Positions 1-46,900 of a stretch of DNA of 64,000 bases are shown in pieces. The notes under the pieces are model-generated. The model was not told the DNA's origin and did not search any database. It saw only the letters and a list, made by a program, of their open reading frames with translations. This DNA is from Cladorhizidae sp. MBARI D1340-BT2 (taxonomy: Eukaryota; Porifera; Demospongiae; Poecilosclerida; Cladorhizidae): NCBI GenBank assembly GCA_028752905.1, contig JAQNBH010000007.1:20337938-20401937 (forward strand), written 5' to 3'. The position numbers and the translations under genes were made by a program. Position 1 is the first letter of the stretch. Every line of letters starts with the position of its first letter.

Positions 1-425
1 ACTCCACATGTGAAGTGTCCATGAGTCCTGGGACACTCCACATGTGAAGTGTCCATGAGTCCTGGGACACTCCACATGTGAGGTGCGCCATGAGTCCTGG
101 GACACTCCACATGTGAGGTGTCCATGAGTCCTGGGACACTCCACATGTGAAGTGCCCACGAGTCCTGGGACACTCCACATGTGAGGTGTCCATGAGTCCT
201 GGGACTCTCCACATGTGAGGTGTCCACGAGTCCTGGAACACTCCACATGTGAGGTGCCCATGAGTCCTTGGACACTCCACATGTGAGGTGCCCACGAGTC
301 CTGAGACACTCCACATGTGAAGTGCCCACGAGTCCTGGGACACTCCACATGTGAGGTGTCCATGAGTCCTGGGACACTCCACATGTGAAGTGCCCACGAG
401 TCCTGGGACACTCCACATGTGAAGA
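1..425. repeat. 34-bp minisatellite, about 12 copies
   Basis: The unit begins ACACTCCACATGTG and ends GAGTCCTGGG. Copies vary mostly at AAGTGTCCAT versus GGTGCCCAC. The array is cut by the left edge and stops where a retroelement fragment begins. Confidence 0.95.
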
Positions 426-32906
<32,481 letters not shown>

Positions 32907-32938
32907 TCTGGGGGAATCAGTGTTGAAATACATATATA

Positions 32939-33130
32939 TGATGCATTAATGATTAATAATACCTCGACAAAATGTAGTGTTGAATTACGCATTAATGATT
33001 AATACATTGACTAGGGTGATCACAAAATTAGTGTTCAATTATGAATTAATGATTGATCCGTGACTAGGGTGATTACTAATTAGTGTTGAATTGTGATTAA
33101 TCCTTGACTAGGGTGATTACTAATCAGGGT
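32939..33130. repeat. Degenerate repeat of GCATTAATGATTAAT and GACTAGGGTGAT
   Basis: Three to four diverged copies of about 50-60 bp. Confidence 0.75.
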
Positions 33131-33261
33131 ATAAATGCATTAATAGTTAACGTTCACTGTGTGTAGGTGTTGAAGTACTGCATAGAGGGATCATTTTGAG
33201 GTATATAAACTGGAGCCACAACTAGAACCAGTTCAGGCACTCAGAGGTCCCCAATTTTATC

Positions 33262-33365
33262 TGCAATCCAACCCACAAATAGGTGTAGCAAAGAGCAGTA
33301 GAGCTTAGTCTACGAATTCTTCAGTTTGTCATGATCAGCGGGTATTTAATCAATCCAAAACATCC
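33262..33365 (+). repeat. Dispersed repeat, family D copy (partial)
   Basis: Contains CCCACAAATAGGTGTAGC, AGAGCAGTAGAGC and GGGTATTTAATCAATCC, similar to the start and end of the 28190-28345 copy. Confidence 0.45.
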
Positions 33366-33401
33366 CGCTATTCAGTAGATATACCAAGTTGGAAAAATAA
33401 C

Positions 33402-33469
33402 CCCCCCCCCCCCCCCCCCCCCCCCCCACATACACACACACACACAATATATATATATATATATATATC
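33402..33469. repeat. Poly-C, (CA)n, (AT)n compound tract
   Basis: About 26 C residues, then CA repeats and then AT repeats. Confidence 0.93.
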
Positions 33470-34934
33470 AGTTATAAAGCATCGCACCTCAAAGAGAACC
33501 ACCACTCCACTGTAACAACATATCTGAACCTAATTATTCTTCACTAGGACGACAAATCGCATTTCATGAAAAATCACACACACACAATACAAAAAAAAGG
33601 GTTATCTCCACAAGTGAAACACTTAGTACCCTGTTCAACCAACTGCTGCTTGTAAATGTAGCAGTCAAGAGGTTACTGCACATACTGCTCAGGAGAAAGC
33701 TATCAGGCCACAGAAAATGGCAGCTGCAAAAAGTCCCACTAAAGTGTTAATACACCAAAGGCTACACAACCCTCCACTCCACACATACAAACCCGATTAA
33801 TTAAAATTGTGTTCAATACCACTTTCCCATAGGCTGGCCATGCAGGGGTCTGAGTGGCCTTTCCACAGAAGGTTGGGGGCACAGGCACACTAAAATGTTC
33901 TGCTGATATATAATTACCAGCTGCTTGAAACACTGACAATACGGGAGCTAATGTCATAGAATTGATGCAAGCGAAAGAACTGGTGCAGCTGTTGTCATAC
34001 AGACGAGAAGATGGCTGACTTAGATCCTGTACATGAAGGTTGCCATGTGCCCATCATTGGTGGCAGACATGTTTTAGTACACTACTAATCTCTGCACCTT
34101 TCCTTTCTCCACAAGAGAGGCCAAGGGTCAGCTACATGAGACACATCTTGCAAGACACACACCCTTTTCAAGGTAAAGCTCTCCTGTGCCTGAACTTCAT
34201 GGTAGACATAAGAGATACTGTTATCATGGATTGTGCCAATACACCACTATTTAAACACTTCAATTAAAAATCAATAACAGGCTTGTGAAGTATTTCGTCA
34301 AAACAGCACATGCCCCGTTTCACATGCCCAGTTTCAAGCATAAACAAGTATCGAGTTCGATGAACTCGCTCTCCAACTGACTGGACAGCAAGAATAAACC
34401 GACATTATTATGCATTATACACACCAATTTACAAAGATATACAAAGATACATGGGGTTACTGACAAAAAAGTGATAGTGGTTATATTTAAAATTACATGA
34501 CAATGTTGAATTTACTATAACAGAGAGAACAGAGAGAAGATATATTCTGTAGCTGCATGGGTCACTAAACAAGGTTAAGATTTTTCAGGTACTTTATGAC
34601 ACCATATGTGCTTACAAGGCAGTAATTTTTCGCTATATCTATGGTAGAAAAATTACCTTTTCTAGCAGCAGTTCGGACAAACTACACACCAACTCCAATC
34701 AGGACATTCTCACTGGATTTCGAGGAAAGTCTAACAAAGGTAGCTACACAATGTCAGGATACTTTATACAATCAGCCAGTATCTCAGTGATTGAATTAGA
34801 AATTTCATTAGCTTTTACACACAAGACAACAGCTGACAGTAGGTACGCATCGCTTCACTAATACTATTATTTGCCGAGTCATCTTGACCGTATTTCGGTT
34901 AATGAAAGGAATATATGTTGAACTTTGAACCTTA

Positions 34935-34949
34935 GTTGTCCCTGGTTAC
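34935..34949 (+). promoter_or_regulatory. Candidate RFX X-box upstream of CFAP206
   Basis: GTTGTCCCTGGTTAC, 60 bp before the CFAP206 ATG. The two half-sites resemble the X-box form GTTGCC-N-GGCAAC with mismatches in each. RFX factors drive ciliary genes in animals, so the position suits. The match is imperfect. Confidence 0.35.
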
Positions 34950-35008
34950 ACCCGGAACCGAATATTCACTTTTTATCATCATCTTTCTTTCAAGACTAGC
35001 AACCGAGA

Positions 35009-35119
35009 ATGGCTAGTGCTACTCAGGCCGAAAGTGTTATAAAGAATATAATAAAGGAAATCACTACAGTGTGCCTTTCCATGGACTTCAAAGACCCTGA
35101 AACATTGGCTGCATTTATG
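35009..35119 (+). CDS. CFAP206: CFAP206 exon 1
   Basis: Residues 1-37, MASATQAESVIKNIIKEITT onward. The ATG follows AACCGAGA and is the only in-frame start that matches the human N-terminus. The donor is GTGAGC. Confidence 0.9.
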
Positions 35120-38100
35120 GTGAGCAGCTAGTGGTCAATTAACAGCACAGGTCATTGAGAACCTCCAATCATACGCACTCTTCTATGAATGGATAACAAA
35201 TATTGAAACTCAGCAATGTAATGTGCTATTAATCTCATTTTTCTTAAATTTGTTATTATTATTTTTAGCTGCTTCTCACAGCACTAGTTAAGTTGTGTGC
35301 CTTTTTTGGCTACTAGGTTGTATGTAGAGCCATGGCAAGCAGTCCACCAGGTCTGGTCTTGGATGGACCAGTTTTAGATCAAAAATATAAAAGTGGGTGG
35401 GTACTCACTGTGAGCATGTGCAAAAATGATTGTGTTGCCCCTCCAAAGAACAGCTGACAGTTATTTCCAATTTCAAGTATCTGTCATGCTATTAGCTGGG
35501 CTGCTTGACTGAGTTGGTATCTCCATGAGTACTTCAGCTTCAGGAGGGCAAGACCTCCTCACCATCCAATTTCCTTCAACCTTCCCAAGAGATTATTTGG
35601 CGTGTTTATCGATGCCTCCAGCATAACTAGTTCTCTATTTGACCCTTCATTCATTATGAGGCCAAAGATGTTGTCCATTGCCACACTTGTTTGATGGCTT
35701 TGAAAAATAAGAGAATGGGAAGCAACAATGTTGATCCCTTCGTGAGCAAAGACGTGGTGATAATCAATCTCAACTAACTAACTAGTTATATTTATAATTC
35801 ACCCACTTATGGATCAAGAGACCCAAGCCATTATGCTTCTTTGCATTGTCAAGGTGGTAGAGACTGATACTACTGCTAATTAGAGACTAATTAGTTAGCT
35901 AGAGACTAATGATACAGCTAACTATAGATTAATAATACAGCTAGCTGCTAGAGACTAATGATACAGCTAACAATATAGCTAGCTAGAGACTAATGATATA
36001 GCTAGCTAGAGCTAATGATACAGCTAGCTAGAGACTAACGACACAGCTAGCTAGAGCTAATGATACAACTATAATAATACAGCTAGCTATAAATAGCTAA
36101 GATACAGCTAGCTAAAGACTAATGATACAGCTAGCTAAAGACTAATGATACAGCTAGCTAAAACTAATGATATAGCTAGCTAAAGACTAATGATACAGCT
36201 AGCTAAAGACTAATGATACAGCTAGCTAAAACTAATGATACAGCTAGCTAAAGACTAATGATACAGCTAGCTAGAACTAATGATACAGCTAGCTAAAACT
36301 AATGATACAGCTAGCTAAAACTAATGATATAGCTAGCTAAAACTAATGATATAGCTAGCTAAAACTAATGATACAGCTAGCTAAAGACTAATGATACAGC
36401 TAGCTAAAGACTAATGATACAGCTAGCTAAAACTAATGATATAGCTAGCTAAAGACTAATGATACAGCTAGCTAAAGACTAATGATACAGCTAGCTAGAA
36501 CTAATGATACAGCTAGCTAAAGACTAATGATACAGCTAGCTAGAACTAATGATACAGCTAGCTAAAACTAATGATATAGCTAGCTAAAACTAATGATATA
36601 GCTAGCTAAAACTAATGATACAGCTAGCTAAAACTAATGATACAGCTAGCTAAAACTAATGATACAGCTAGCTAGAACTAATGATACAGCTAGCTAGAGA
36701 CTAATAATGCAGCTATCTAGAGACTAATGATACATATACTGTGTCTAGAGAGATTGCTAGATAACACATGAATTGTTAAAGTATCTTCAAGGACTAGAAA
36801 CTAAATTTTAAATGTAGCTATACCAGTTACAAAGATAGTGAATGTTAATAGCGAGTGTGGTTGGTGTTCTATGTGGGCCCAACATTGAAAATCAATAACA
36901 TTTTCAGTAATAGCTAATAGTCTCATCATCTTGACATGTTACAGCATACATCTAAACCACACCCCTTTCTGGCCTTTTGTCATTGTTGTGGGTGACTTTA
37001 GTTTGCAAATAGCAGGTTGACATTGGTCAGCAGCAATGTGTAAGCCCGTCATAAAGATAGACGTCAAATGAGTATGTAGCTACCAAGCAGCTAGCAGAGT
37101 TATGGAGATGCAGATTTCCTGAAAACTGGAGTTTTTACCGTAAAACTTGGTTGCTAAGCACCTCGGCCTAAAGCACAAACTGATACATAAACCAGTGCAA
37201 GTGAATGGATGCTTAACAAAGGGGAAGGCACCCACGAGAACCAATCCATGTTTAACTCACGAAGTACCTTGTTGCACCTTCAGAGCGACGAACAAATAGC
37301 TGAAGCTAGCGATGGTCTCTCTAATGTCGACTACAGTGGGCCACACTCACAAACAATACTGTCTGGTTGCCATTCATTGGGGAAAGGCTTCCTCTGCTTC
37401 TGTATGCACCGCCATTCTTTGAAGATGGGAGGAGTCGCCTCTTCTTCTGTGGCTGGACATGTTCAGCGTATGCCTGGTGGACCAAGCAACACGGACTTAT
37501 TGCTGTGCATGGCATGCTTTCATCATTTGTATTGGTGTGCACAGCATGGTTTCATCACTTGCATTGGTGTGCATGGCACGCTTTCATTACTTGCATTGGT
37601 GTGCATGGCACGCTTTCATCACTTGCATTGGTGTGCATGGCATGCTTTCATCGCTTGCATTGGTATGCATGGCACACTTTCATCACTTGCATTGGTGTGC
37701 ATGGCACGCTTTCATCACTTGCATTGGTGTGCATGGCACGCTTTCATCACTTGCATTGGTGTGCATGGCATGCTTTCATCACTTGCATTGGTGTGAATGG
37801 CACGCTTTCATCACTTGCATTGGTGTGCATGGCACGCTTTCATCACTTGCATTGGTGTGCATGGCACACTTTCATCACTTGTATTGGTGTGCATGGCACG
37901 CTTTCATCGCTTGCATTGGTGTGCATGGCATGCTTTCATCACTTGTATTGGTGTGCATGGCACGCTTTCATCGCTTGCATTGGTGTGCATGGCACGCTTT
38001 CATCACTTGCATTGGTGTGCATGGCACGCTTTCATCGCTTGCATTGGTGTGCATGGCACGCTTTCATCGCTTGCATTGGTGTGCATGGCACGCTTTCATC

Positions 38101-40961
38101 ACTTGCATTGGTGTGCATGGCACGCTTTCATCACTTGCATTGGTGTGCATGGCACGCTTTCATCACTTGCATTGGTGTGCATGGCACACTTTCAACACTT
38201 GTATTGGTGTGCATGGCATGCTTTCATCGCTTGCATTGGTGTGCATGGCACGCTTTCATCACTTGCATTGGTGTGCATGGCACGCTTTCATCACTTGCAT
38301 TGGTGTGCATGGCACGCTTTCATCACTTGCATTGGTGTGCATGGCACGCTTTCATCACTTGCATTGGTGTGCATGGCACGCTTTCATCACTTGTATTGGT
38401 GTGCATGGCATGCTTTCATCGCTTGCATTGGTGTGCATGGCACGCTTTCATCACTTGCATTGGTGTGCATGGCATGCTTTCCTCATTTGACTTGCTAAAA
38501 TGAGGGTGTTTGCTGTGTACATGATTACAATACAACATTGCCAAATATTGTTATCTTTACCTTTGACTAATGCTGGAATTTAGCAGCCATTTTGAATTTT
38601 TATGAGTTAAATTATTGCTATTTCCTGTACATCCATTCAGCGACTATCCTATACATGTTGACTAACTCAAACTGCAATCACTCATCTTGATAGAAGTCTT
38701 ATAGAGCACTTACAATAGAGAAAGGACTTGTAGTTGACATGGCAAAATTAAGAATAGCCTGCAAGGTCAGCACGTGTGAAGATCATCCAGATCTGAAAAT
38801 GAACTTGGTGCCAAATAGAGTCATTGTACATCACATTGTAACACATCAGCCTTCAGTATAGTAACCGAGAGCTGATAACAGTGGCGCAGGGTTCAGAATA
38901 CTCCTGCCCACACCAAGCACCATCTTGGTAGATTCCTACTCAGCATAAAGAAGATGATGGGGTGCATGAACTTGGACGAGTTGCCTATTGTTTGGTCCGG
39001 GATCTCTCTCGTGTGTTCTAGGTGAAAGCTACTGTTCTGGATCCAGACAACCAGTTTGACGAGGAGAGACCACTTACTAAAGAAGATGTCCAAAGATTAA
39101 TCCAAGTAAGCCTAATATATATATAGAGATAGGGGGGTGTTTTCTGAGGCATTTAATATTTCACAGTTTTCATGGTTAGGAATTAGCAATGTAAAGATGT
39201 GTGGTCAAATAGTGGTATGGCTTCCAATCCATGATTATCCCCCCCCCCCCCCCCCCCATGTCAATCTCTATTAGACACCAACTGTGAATATTTGACCCCT
39301 CAACAATGACCTCCCCCCCTACATAAAGACTTGTGTATAAGTTGGTAAGGCCCTGATGTGTAATAATGAAGTAGTGGCTCACCAGTAGAAAGAGTGCTGG
39401 AATCTCAGTCCTATTCTGCCACGCCTGTTGTACCTATAGATTAGCTCCTTTTATAACTGTCAGCTGCTTAGAGGAAGGATTGCAAGAGCTATTATTATTA
39501 TTATGCCTTTTTGCTCTATGCATTCAACGATAGAAAGATTCATGCCCTAATTGCTATTGCCATTTGCAGATGAGATTGAGCGATGTGGTTGATTGTTGAT
39601 GCTACACCTGTTTGTTTGTTTGTTTGTTTGTTCATAGACGTGTGTCGAGCGTTTGTCTGATTCAACTTCACCTGCATTGGACACTGTGAAAATGCAAATT
39701 CATTTCGAGATGAATTATTCACTAAAGGGTATGATTTTTTTCTCTTTTTCATTTGTACTAATGGTATACATGCATGCGCACACACACACACACACTCTCT
39801 CACCCACACATACACACACAAGCAAACCAAAAGTCTCTTGTGTTCCAGCACAGAGAGGACGTTCCCTGTTTCATGGGCAATGGTAACCCTTGTCTTTCAT
39901 GGTTCAGCATATTATGTATAGAACATACAGTACTAGAACCATGCCATGCCTCAGTATAATACATTAAATCTCCGAGCCATCACATCTACTGGTCATGTAG
40001 TGAAGGGTGAACATGGGCTTTCATAGGTCCATGTAGGCTGAAAGAGCAGCAATGTGCATAGCAATGAGGGGTGCTTCTCCACCACAAAATATCCTCTTTA
40101 CTTTAAAAAATATATGTATTATTATTATTTTATTTTTTTAACTTGAACTTGGGAAGATGATGGTATTTTTTTACTGATGTTGCAATAGCTTAAAAAGTCA
40201 TTATCCGGCATGCCAGATCTATAAAGCTAGTTCTCTCTATAGCTCTAATTATTGTCGATTATATTTGTAAAGATTTGTGGACATGCTGCTGAGCTTGCAC
40301 AAATCAGAAGCTCTGCTTCTTCTTTCCAGACAAGTTACGAGACTCTCACCACTAAGCCATGATTGTCGCTAGCTGCTGTAAATCCAGGATCATAACCAAT
40401 GAAATGTTCTTATATAAAATACAAAAATGCATGCCAAGGCAGAAGCTGATCAAAGTAAGGTGAAGAGAAGGAAGATGCTTTTGCCTCCCATTGGGCAGCT
40501 TTGGAGGCATCGGTTTGCTGTACTGGTCGTGCAACTCTTTCATTGATCCAAGTATTGTGCATGCGTCCAACAATTAGTTGCAGTGTTGGTTAGAACCAAT
40601 CGTGGAGGAAGAGCAAAGGGATACTTTTATCTCTCCCCGAGTTGTAAGCAGAGCAGCTGATGCTGAGGAGGCCATACAACAGGAGAGCCAACCTAGAATA
40701 ACACATGTGCTAGGACTGCATATATGGTACTAGTATGCATCTAAAGTGTATTCAGAGATACTCAAAGGGTTTCTCTCTATATACATACTAGGAGCCATCT
40801 GTAGAACTGTCAAAATGTAAATCCTAAACACCTGACACCTTCATAATCCTAAAGGCCAAATAAATACCTTCCAAACACAGCACAAAAACATTTCTATACC
40901 TCACAGAGTTTATGTGGGTACTCGCTAGTTATTATTATTATTAGTAGTAGTAGTAGTAGTA

Positions 40962-40993
<32 letters not shown>

Positions 40994-43900
40994 AGAGCAA
41001 TACTTGATTCAGCACGTACATGTTTTGGATTCACGAGTGCTTCCTATATTTAAAGACATTGCCGACTTCAGAGCAAGGAACAGAGATGAATTGGATGGTA
41101 AGTGTGCCTCTATATAACCACTAAGAGTCAAGTAATTATTCACAGCGGCCATTAGTGTGTCTGAGTGAACTATCTTCAGGACACTTCTGTCAATCCAGAT
41201 TCTAGCCCAGGTTTTGTCTTATCTGGTTATGTGTAAAGGCTGCTTCACAATATGCCACCCCCACTAGTGACACGATGCAAAGCGATGTGGTGATATTGTG
41301 AACATGAAATCTCATCATGTCACTTGAATAGTCTATTCTAATTCCAGTTTCAACCCGTCAATCAGCACATGTTGGTGTGCTTTATTTGTGTTTCCACAAA
41401 ATAAATGTTTCTCTTTAAGAATGAGGAAGGTTTGATAGAGGCAGTGAGGAACTTTTCTAGAATATACAGGTAGCAGTCATTTAGAGATTGCAAGTTCATT
41501 AATTAGTGGATGGATTTCTTAATTCAGGGTGAAAGTTCTAAGCAAGGCAATGTGATGAGGCTGATATTGTGAACTGCTTGAAGCGATGCGATGCAAAGGC
41601 CTCGTGACATGAACCGTCCCCTCCATCTGGATTAAAAACCTGTTAACTAACCCACATCAATATGTGGATTACAACCTGGATTGACATGAAGTGGCTCTAG
41701 AAAACATTTGTGAACAAGCTTATCATGTACTGTACTATGTGACTGAATTGAGTTGCATATATAGTGAACTGGACATTTCTGCATTATGTTTGACTATTAT
41801 TTTCTAGCATTGTATCGGAAGATTGTGTGCTATGCTATACTGCGTTCTGGCTTGGGACTGCCTACACAGATGCCCGTACTTCGAGCGGTGAATGGCAAGT
41901 AGTTAATTACATGCAGTAACTCTACTGTAGATTTGGTGGTAGTAGAGTGTGTGACCTGGCACAGGAAAACGTGGAAAACAAGGGAATCCATTTTTTTATT
42001 GTTATTATTATTATCGGTCTCGCCATGTTAATTTCAAGTGCGCATTATTAATTTTCCTATGATGACAAATAATTCCAGATCCACAGGCTCTCTTTCTCTT
42101 CAATGAGAGAGGAGTGTTGATTTTGCAAAGTCTCGCAGGCCGGTCGGTCCTTTCACTGGCACACAAGCATAGTTAGAATAAAGTTCTCATGTGCTGTAGT
42201 TTCTGTAGCCAAACTTGCACCAGGAGAGGTGGAGCTTTACGCCATCGTGAATCTCTGATAGAGCTGCAACAAGAACAAAACCATCCAAAGAAGATATTCA
42301 TATAACCAGCTTGCTTAATTCTTTAGACCCCAATAAGTCACTCTAACCAAGAGAGAAGGTAAATATATATATATATAAGAAACTTATTCTTTAACCAATT
42401 AACCGCATCATTAAAAATTATATTATAATGCATGGGGCGGAGTCATTTTCAAGTGACTGCCTCATTCAGCACTAGAGAGGAATAAAACACCTGAAGCTTG
42501 GACTAGAATTTGAAGAGCTTCACTATTATCTGCCTTGAAGCAAAGCAGTGTCTTGGCCACCAAATTATGACAACAATCTAGTCTACCATGCTTTAGTGAC
42601 TGTTAAGAGTTCGTGCTTCTTTATCTCAAAGGCTATCTTCGAGGTCGAGGTGATGTTTAGCTAACAATTGACTTTTGTGGTGCTCTTTCTTCTATAGAAA
42701 CATGCACAGATGGGGTGTAGAAGCTTTACCTGAGCTTAAGGAAGCTAGTATACGGTGGATAACCCAAGCGCCAGCAGTGAAGGTAGGAAAAAGCCAATAT
42801 AATTTTGTGCTCAAATAATTTTCTGTGTAGCTAGCTAATTTATCTTGTTAGATAAAGTGATAGGCTTATGCTTGCTGGTAATGGATTCTTATAAACAGCG
42901 TCCTTTTTTCTAGAAGTGCAATACAGCCATATAAACAAGTTTAAAATCCAACTTATCCGCACTAAAATTGCTATTGACGCCAATTGGTGTCAACTGCCGT
43001 TCAAAGCTTGCACGCACAATTTGACCTAAACAATTTCTGCCCATTTTTCTCAACTTGTAGCCCGTGCCAATGCCACAGATTCAATGAATGGTAAAATCAT
43101 AGTTACATGTAGTTACACAATTGTAAGATAACATGTTGACACATTACAAGATTCACCAGGAAACTTAGATTCTCAGAGAAACCAAAAAGCTAGAGGTGAT
43201 TGTAAAGCTTCTGGGTATCAAGTGATGAATGTGTTTACTCTATAGCTGCTTTACAGAGCGTATTTCCTCAAACTGAGCTGGGAGCTTTCATGTCAATAAG
43301 CAGAGAAGACAAAAAGAAGCAGTTGGAGGATCTTTCTGACATTGTCACTGGTATCAGATTGTTCAACTGGGCCTGTGGCAAAGGTGGTGAAGGCATTGAA
43401 GACTGTGAGTAGATTCCACCTCATCCATATTCATAAATGCTATTCTATGGTTTAATTCCTTGTTGCAGTGCCACAGTATCTCAATGGAATATTTGAAGAC
43501 ATTGTGCTGACACTAGATCGTGACCTTTCTAAACTCCTCAAACTGGCCTTTGAATATACAGGTATGGTATTCATATATGTTGGAGCTGAGAAAAAGCCCC
43601 AATTGAATCAGTGTCATTACAACCTTTAATATTGTGATAGCTAAGTGTTGAGGTTGTATTTGTGTGCATGTCTAGGTGTTGTGCTCGGAGTTATTCAGTC
43701 CCCTCCTCCTCATCCTGTTGAGCCATCATTATTGGTCATGAAGCAGTGCTTGATAAACTGCCGACAGTATGAATCATTTCTCAAAGTTATTATGGTCAGT
43801 TAAGAGTACGCTCAAGAATAATCATGTGATTTAAAATATGTGTATCTTATGAGCACACCCAAAAATGACCTCTGGTGGTAGTTGCCTTTTTTACTACTTT

Positions 43901-46900
43901 TTTGTTGAGCTATTCTCTCAAGTCACTTGATGTTTTGTTTTGATTGTGTACTTGGCTTGCTGGCAAGACTGTTCAGGTGAGTGCCTGCCATGTCACTAAC
44001 TATTTCAAGTGTTTAGCTAGTAGCAAAGGCAGCTCCTGTTTTTCAGTTTAATTTGATTTTGTTTGTTCACTTTTTTGCCTGAGCACAACCGCTGCTGCTG
44101 TGGACTACATCTTCAAGATTATTATCACTGTCAATATTATGCTTACTCTCTCACTCTCCACAATAATATCTATACCAGACATATCTACCCCCAGACATAT
44201 CTACCCCCAGACATATCTACCCCCAGACATATCTACCCCAGACATATCTATCCCCAGACATATCTACCCCAAGACATATCTACCCCCAGACATATCTACC
44301 CCCAGACATATCTACCCCCAGACATATCTACCCCCAGACATATCTACCCCAGACATATCTACCCTAGACATATCTACCCCCAGACATATCTACCCCCAGA
44401 CATATCTACCCCCAGACATATCTACCCCAGACATATCTACCCCAGACATATCTACCCCAGACATATCTACCCCAGACATATCTACCCCCAGACATATCTA
44501 CCCCCAGACATATCTACCTCAGACATATCTACCCCAGACATATCTACCCCCAGACATATCTACCCCCAGACATATCTACCCCCAGACATATCTACCCCAG
44601 ACATATCTACCCCCAGACATATCTACCCCCAGACATATCTATCCCCAGACATATCTACCCCAGACATATCTATCCCAGACATATCTACCCCCAGACATAT
44701 CTACCCCAGACATATCTACCCCCAGACATATCTACCCCAGACATATCTACCCCAGACATATCTACCCCAGACATATCTACCCCAGACATATCTACCCCCA
44801 GACATATCTACCCCCAGACATATCTACCCCCAGACATATCTACCCCCAGACATATCTACCCCAGACATATCTACCCCCAGACATATCTAACTCAGACATA
44901 TCTACCCCAGACATATCTATCTCCAGACATATCTACCCAAGACATATCTATCCCTTCAACACACTTCCTCTGTACCGTGTTTTTTCCTGTAATAGTTTAC
45001 GAAAGGCCAGCAGCTATCTGGAGCTGGTGTACTTACATGTGACCATTTTAATTAATTGGTAGTATGTTGCGAGAAAAGTGTCACGAATTTGTGATTGTCA
45101 TCTTTATAACAAAACGTGCATCACAGATTCATGACCGTCACTGCATATGAGGAACATTGATTCGTATCATGGATTTGTAAATGGTCGTTCCCCAAGGGTT
45201 AAATTCTAGTTTCTATGTATATTTGCCTCCAGGGATACTTGTCCATGCCTCTTGTGTTGTTGTTGTTGTTATTGTTGTTTGTTTTCCAGTTGGATGTTAA
45301 GGATTATCCCGTCTATTTGCCCGACTTAAATCAAGAATTGAATGATAGTCTTGAAGCTTTAAAAAGTACTGTTCGGTCTAAAGCAGCTGTGCCAACTTCC
45401 CAGGTCTATGTAAGTGTCTGCGTAGAATTAAAAAATACTAATTTTTATTGTTTTTATTTCAATTTAGAAAACAACAATTATTATATTAATAATAGTAATA
45501 TAGTAATAAAGTAAAATAAAGTAATAACAATTTTCCAGCTACTATTAATAAACCACTTAACAAAAAGTGTTATTATTATTATATTAGTATTGTTGGTTAT
45601 ATTAGTATTGTTGTTATTATAATTCACCTGTACTTGAAAGTCTCTGCTGTTAACCATATAATCTCATGTGCCAACTGATTGTGGTGATACAACATACACA
45701 AACTAGGTTATCTAGTATTTTTTACATAGAAGAGTAAGCTTCTCAGTAAGCCCACTGAATGCTCACCTTTGCTGGTGGTTGCTCTATTCATTAGCTATTG
45801 CCAGAGCTGCTATTTGAAATGCATTGAGAGGGATTGATAACTTTTATCCATCTTCTATCAAGAAATAAAATAGTCTTTGGAGACAATACTTATAATGGTC
45901 CAATGGTATAAAAGTTGTGCTTAAGAAAGGAAGAAGGTGAGAGATAAAACTGAGAAAACTTGACATTAAGGATCTGCCTTAGTGAAGGATTCAAGGCATG
46001 ATGTTTCTTTGGAGCTGAAAATACCAAAGGCACAGATTAATTAAGGAGCTTCCCAAGGGAGTTTAAGCTGAAACTTTTGTTCACAAGCACGCAAAATTGA
46101 CAGCATTGACTAGCTTATTCTAAGCTTATGATTTTACTGGCATGATAACTTTATCTTTACATTCATAGCCTCTGTTCACCAAAGTAGCTCACATGTGGGC
46201 TACATTTCAGAGCGAAGTGGTCTACATCACCATCCTCAGACGTCTGCTGGACAGTTTAGCAATATTCACACGGGTAAGAATTATTTACCAAGTAATGTCT
46301 GGATTAGTCCGGGGAATCTCTTGTTCTTGATCATTTTTAAACCTACGTCCAACTATATATATATAAGAAGGAGGAGAAAATAGTCCTATGGAAGATATTT
46401 TTGAGGTGTTAAATGTTAAATACAAAATGGTAACTAACGAAAGAATTCATAGAAGGAATATTCGTGGCCCATTTAGTGTACAGCTGAAGCCACACCCTGC
46501 TCTACCACCCCTTGTCTTATCTAAACGCCATTGGATTCTTACTGTGGACTGGATTCTACCATGAAACCACAACATATTGAACTCCTTGAAGATATCCCTC
46601 CATACAGTATTTTTAGCAAATACAAATATTGAAGTATTTACTGCAGACAGAATATAGATATTGACGCAGTTACTCCTATAATTCGACTTAGAACTGCGGC
46701 CTCAGCCTCACAGTATGCCATGATGTTCTAATTAACCTTGTTGATCTCAATTTTTTTTTAAATACCGACAATATTTCCAGTGTAATTATTTGTGTTTCCC
46801 ATTCTAGGATTAGGTGGGACCTAATGATCTCTATATATACTAGACAAAATCTCTTCTTAATGATTCCAATACTCCTCATACAAGTAATTGTTACCATAAA

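Larger units (their letters stand above)
32907..35008. promoter_or_regulatory. Head-to-head intergenic region between CUL1 and CFAP206
   Basis: The 2.1 kb between the two start codons must hold both promoters and probably a non-coding CUL1 5' exon. I see no TATA box placed convincingly. It contains a short GATTAATG repeat, a poly-C/CA/AT tract and a family D repeat. The rest (33480-34930) shows no recognisable gene. Confidence 0.6.

Noticed and set aside
37209..38503. Overlapping plus-strand frames of up to 378 residues
   Set aside because: All are the stop-free 32-bp array read in three frames, inside CFAP206 intron 1.
41260..41620. Possible hAT-like MITE with GATGCAAAGCGATG words at both sides
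   Set aside because: The inverted ends could not be aligned beyond scattered words, and no target-site duplication was seen.
44063..45062. Frames of 275 and 320 residues with PDISTPRHIY repeats
   Set aside because: Product of the 15-16-bp array in CFAP206 intron 8. No start context or splice link.
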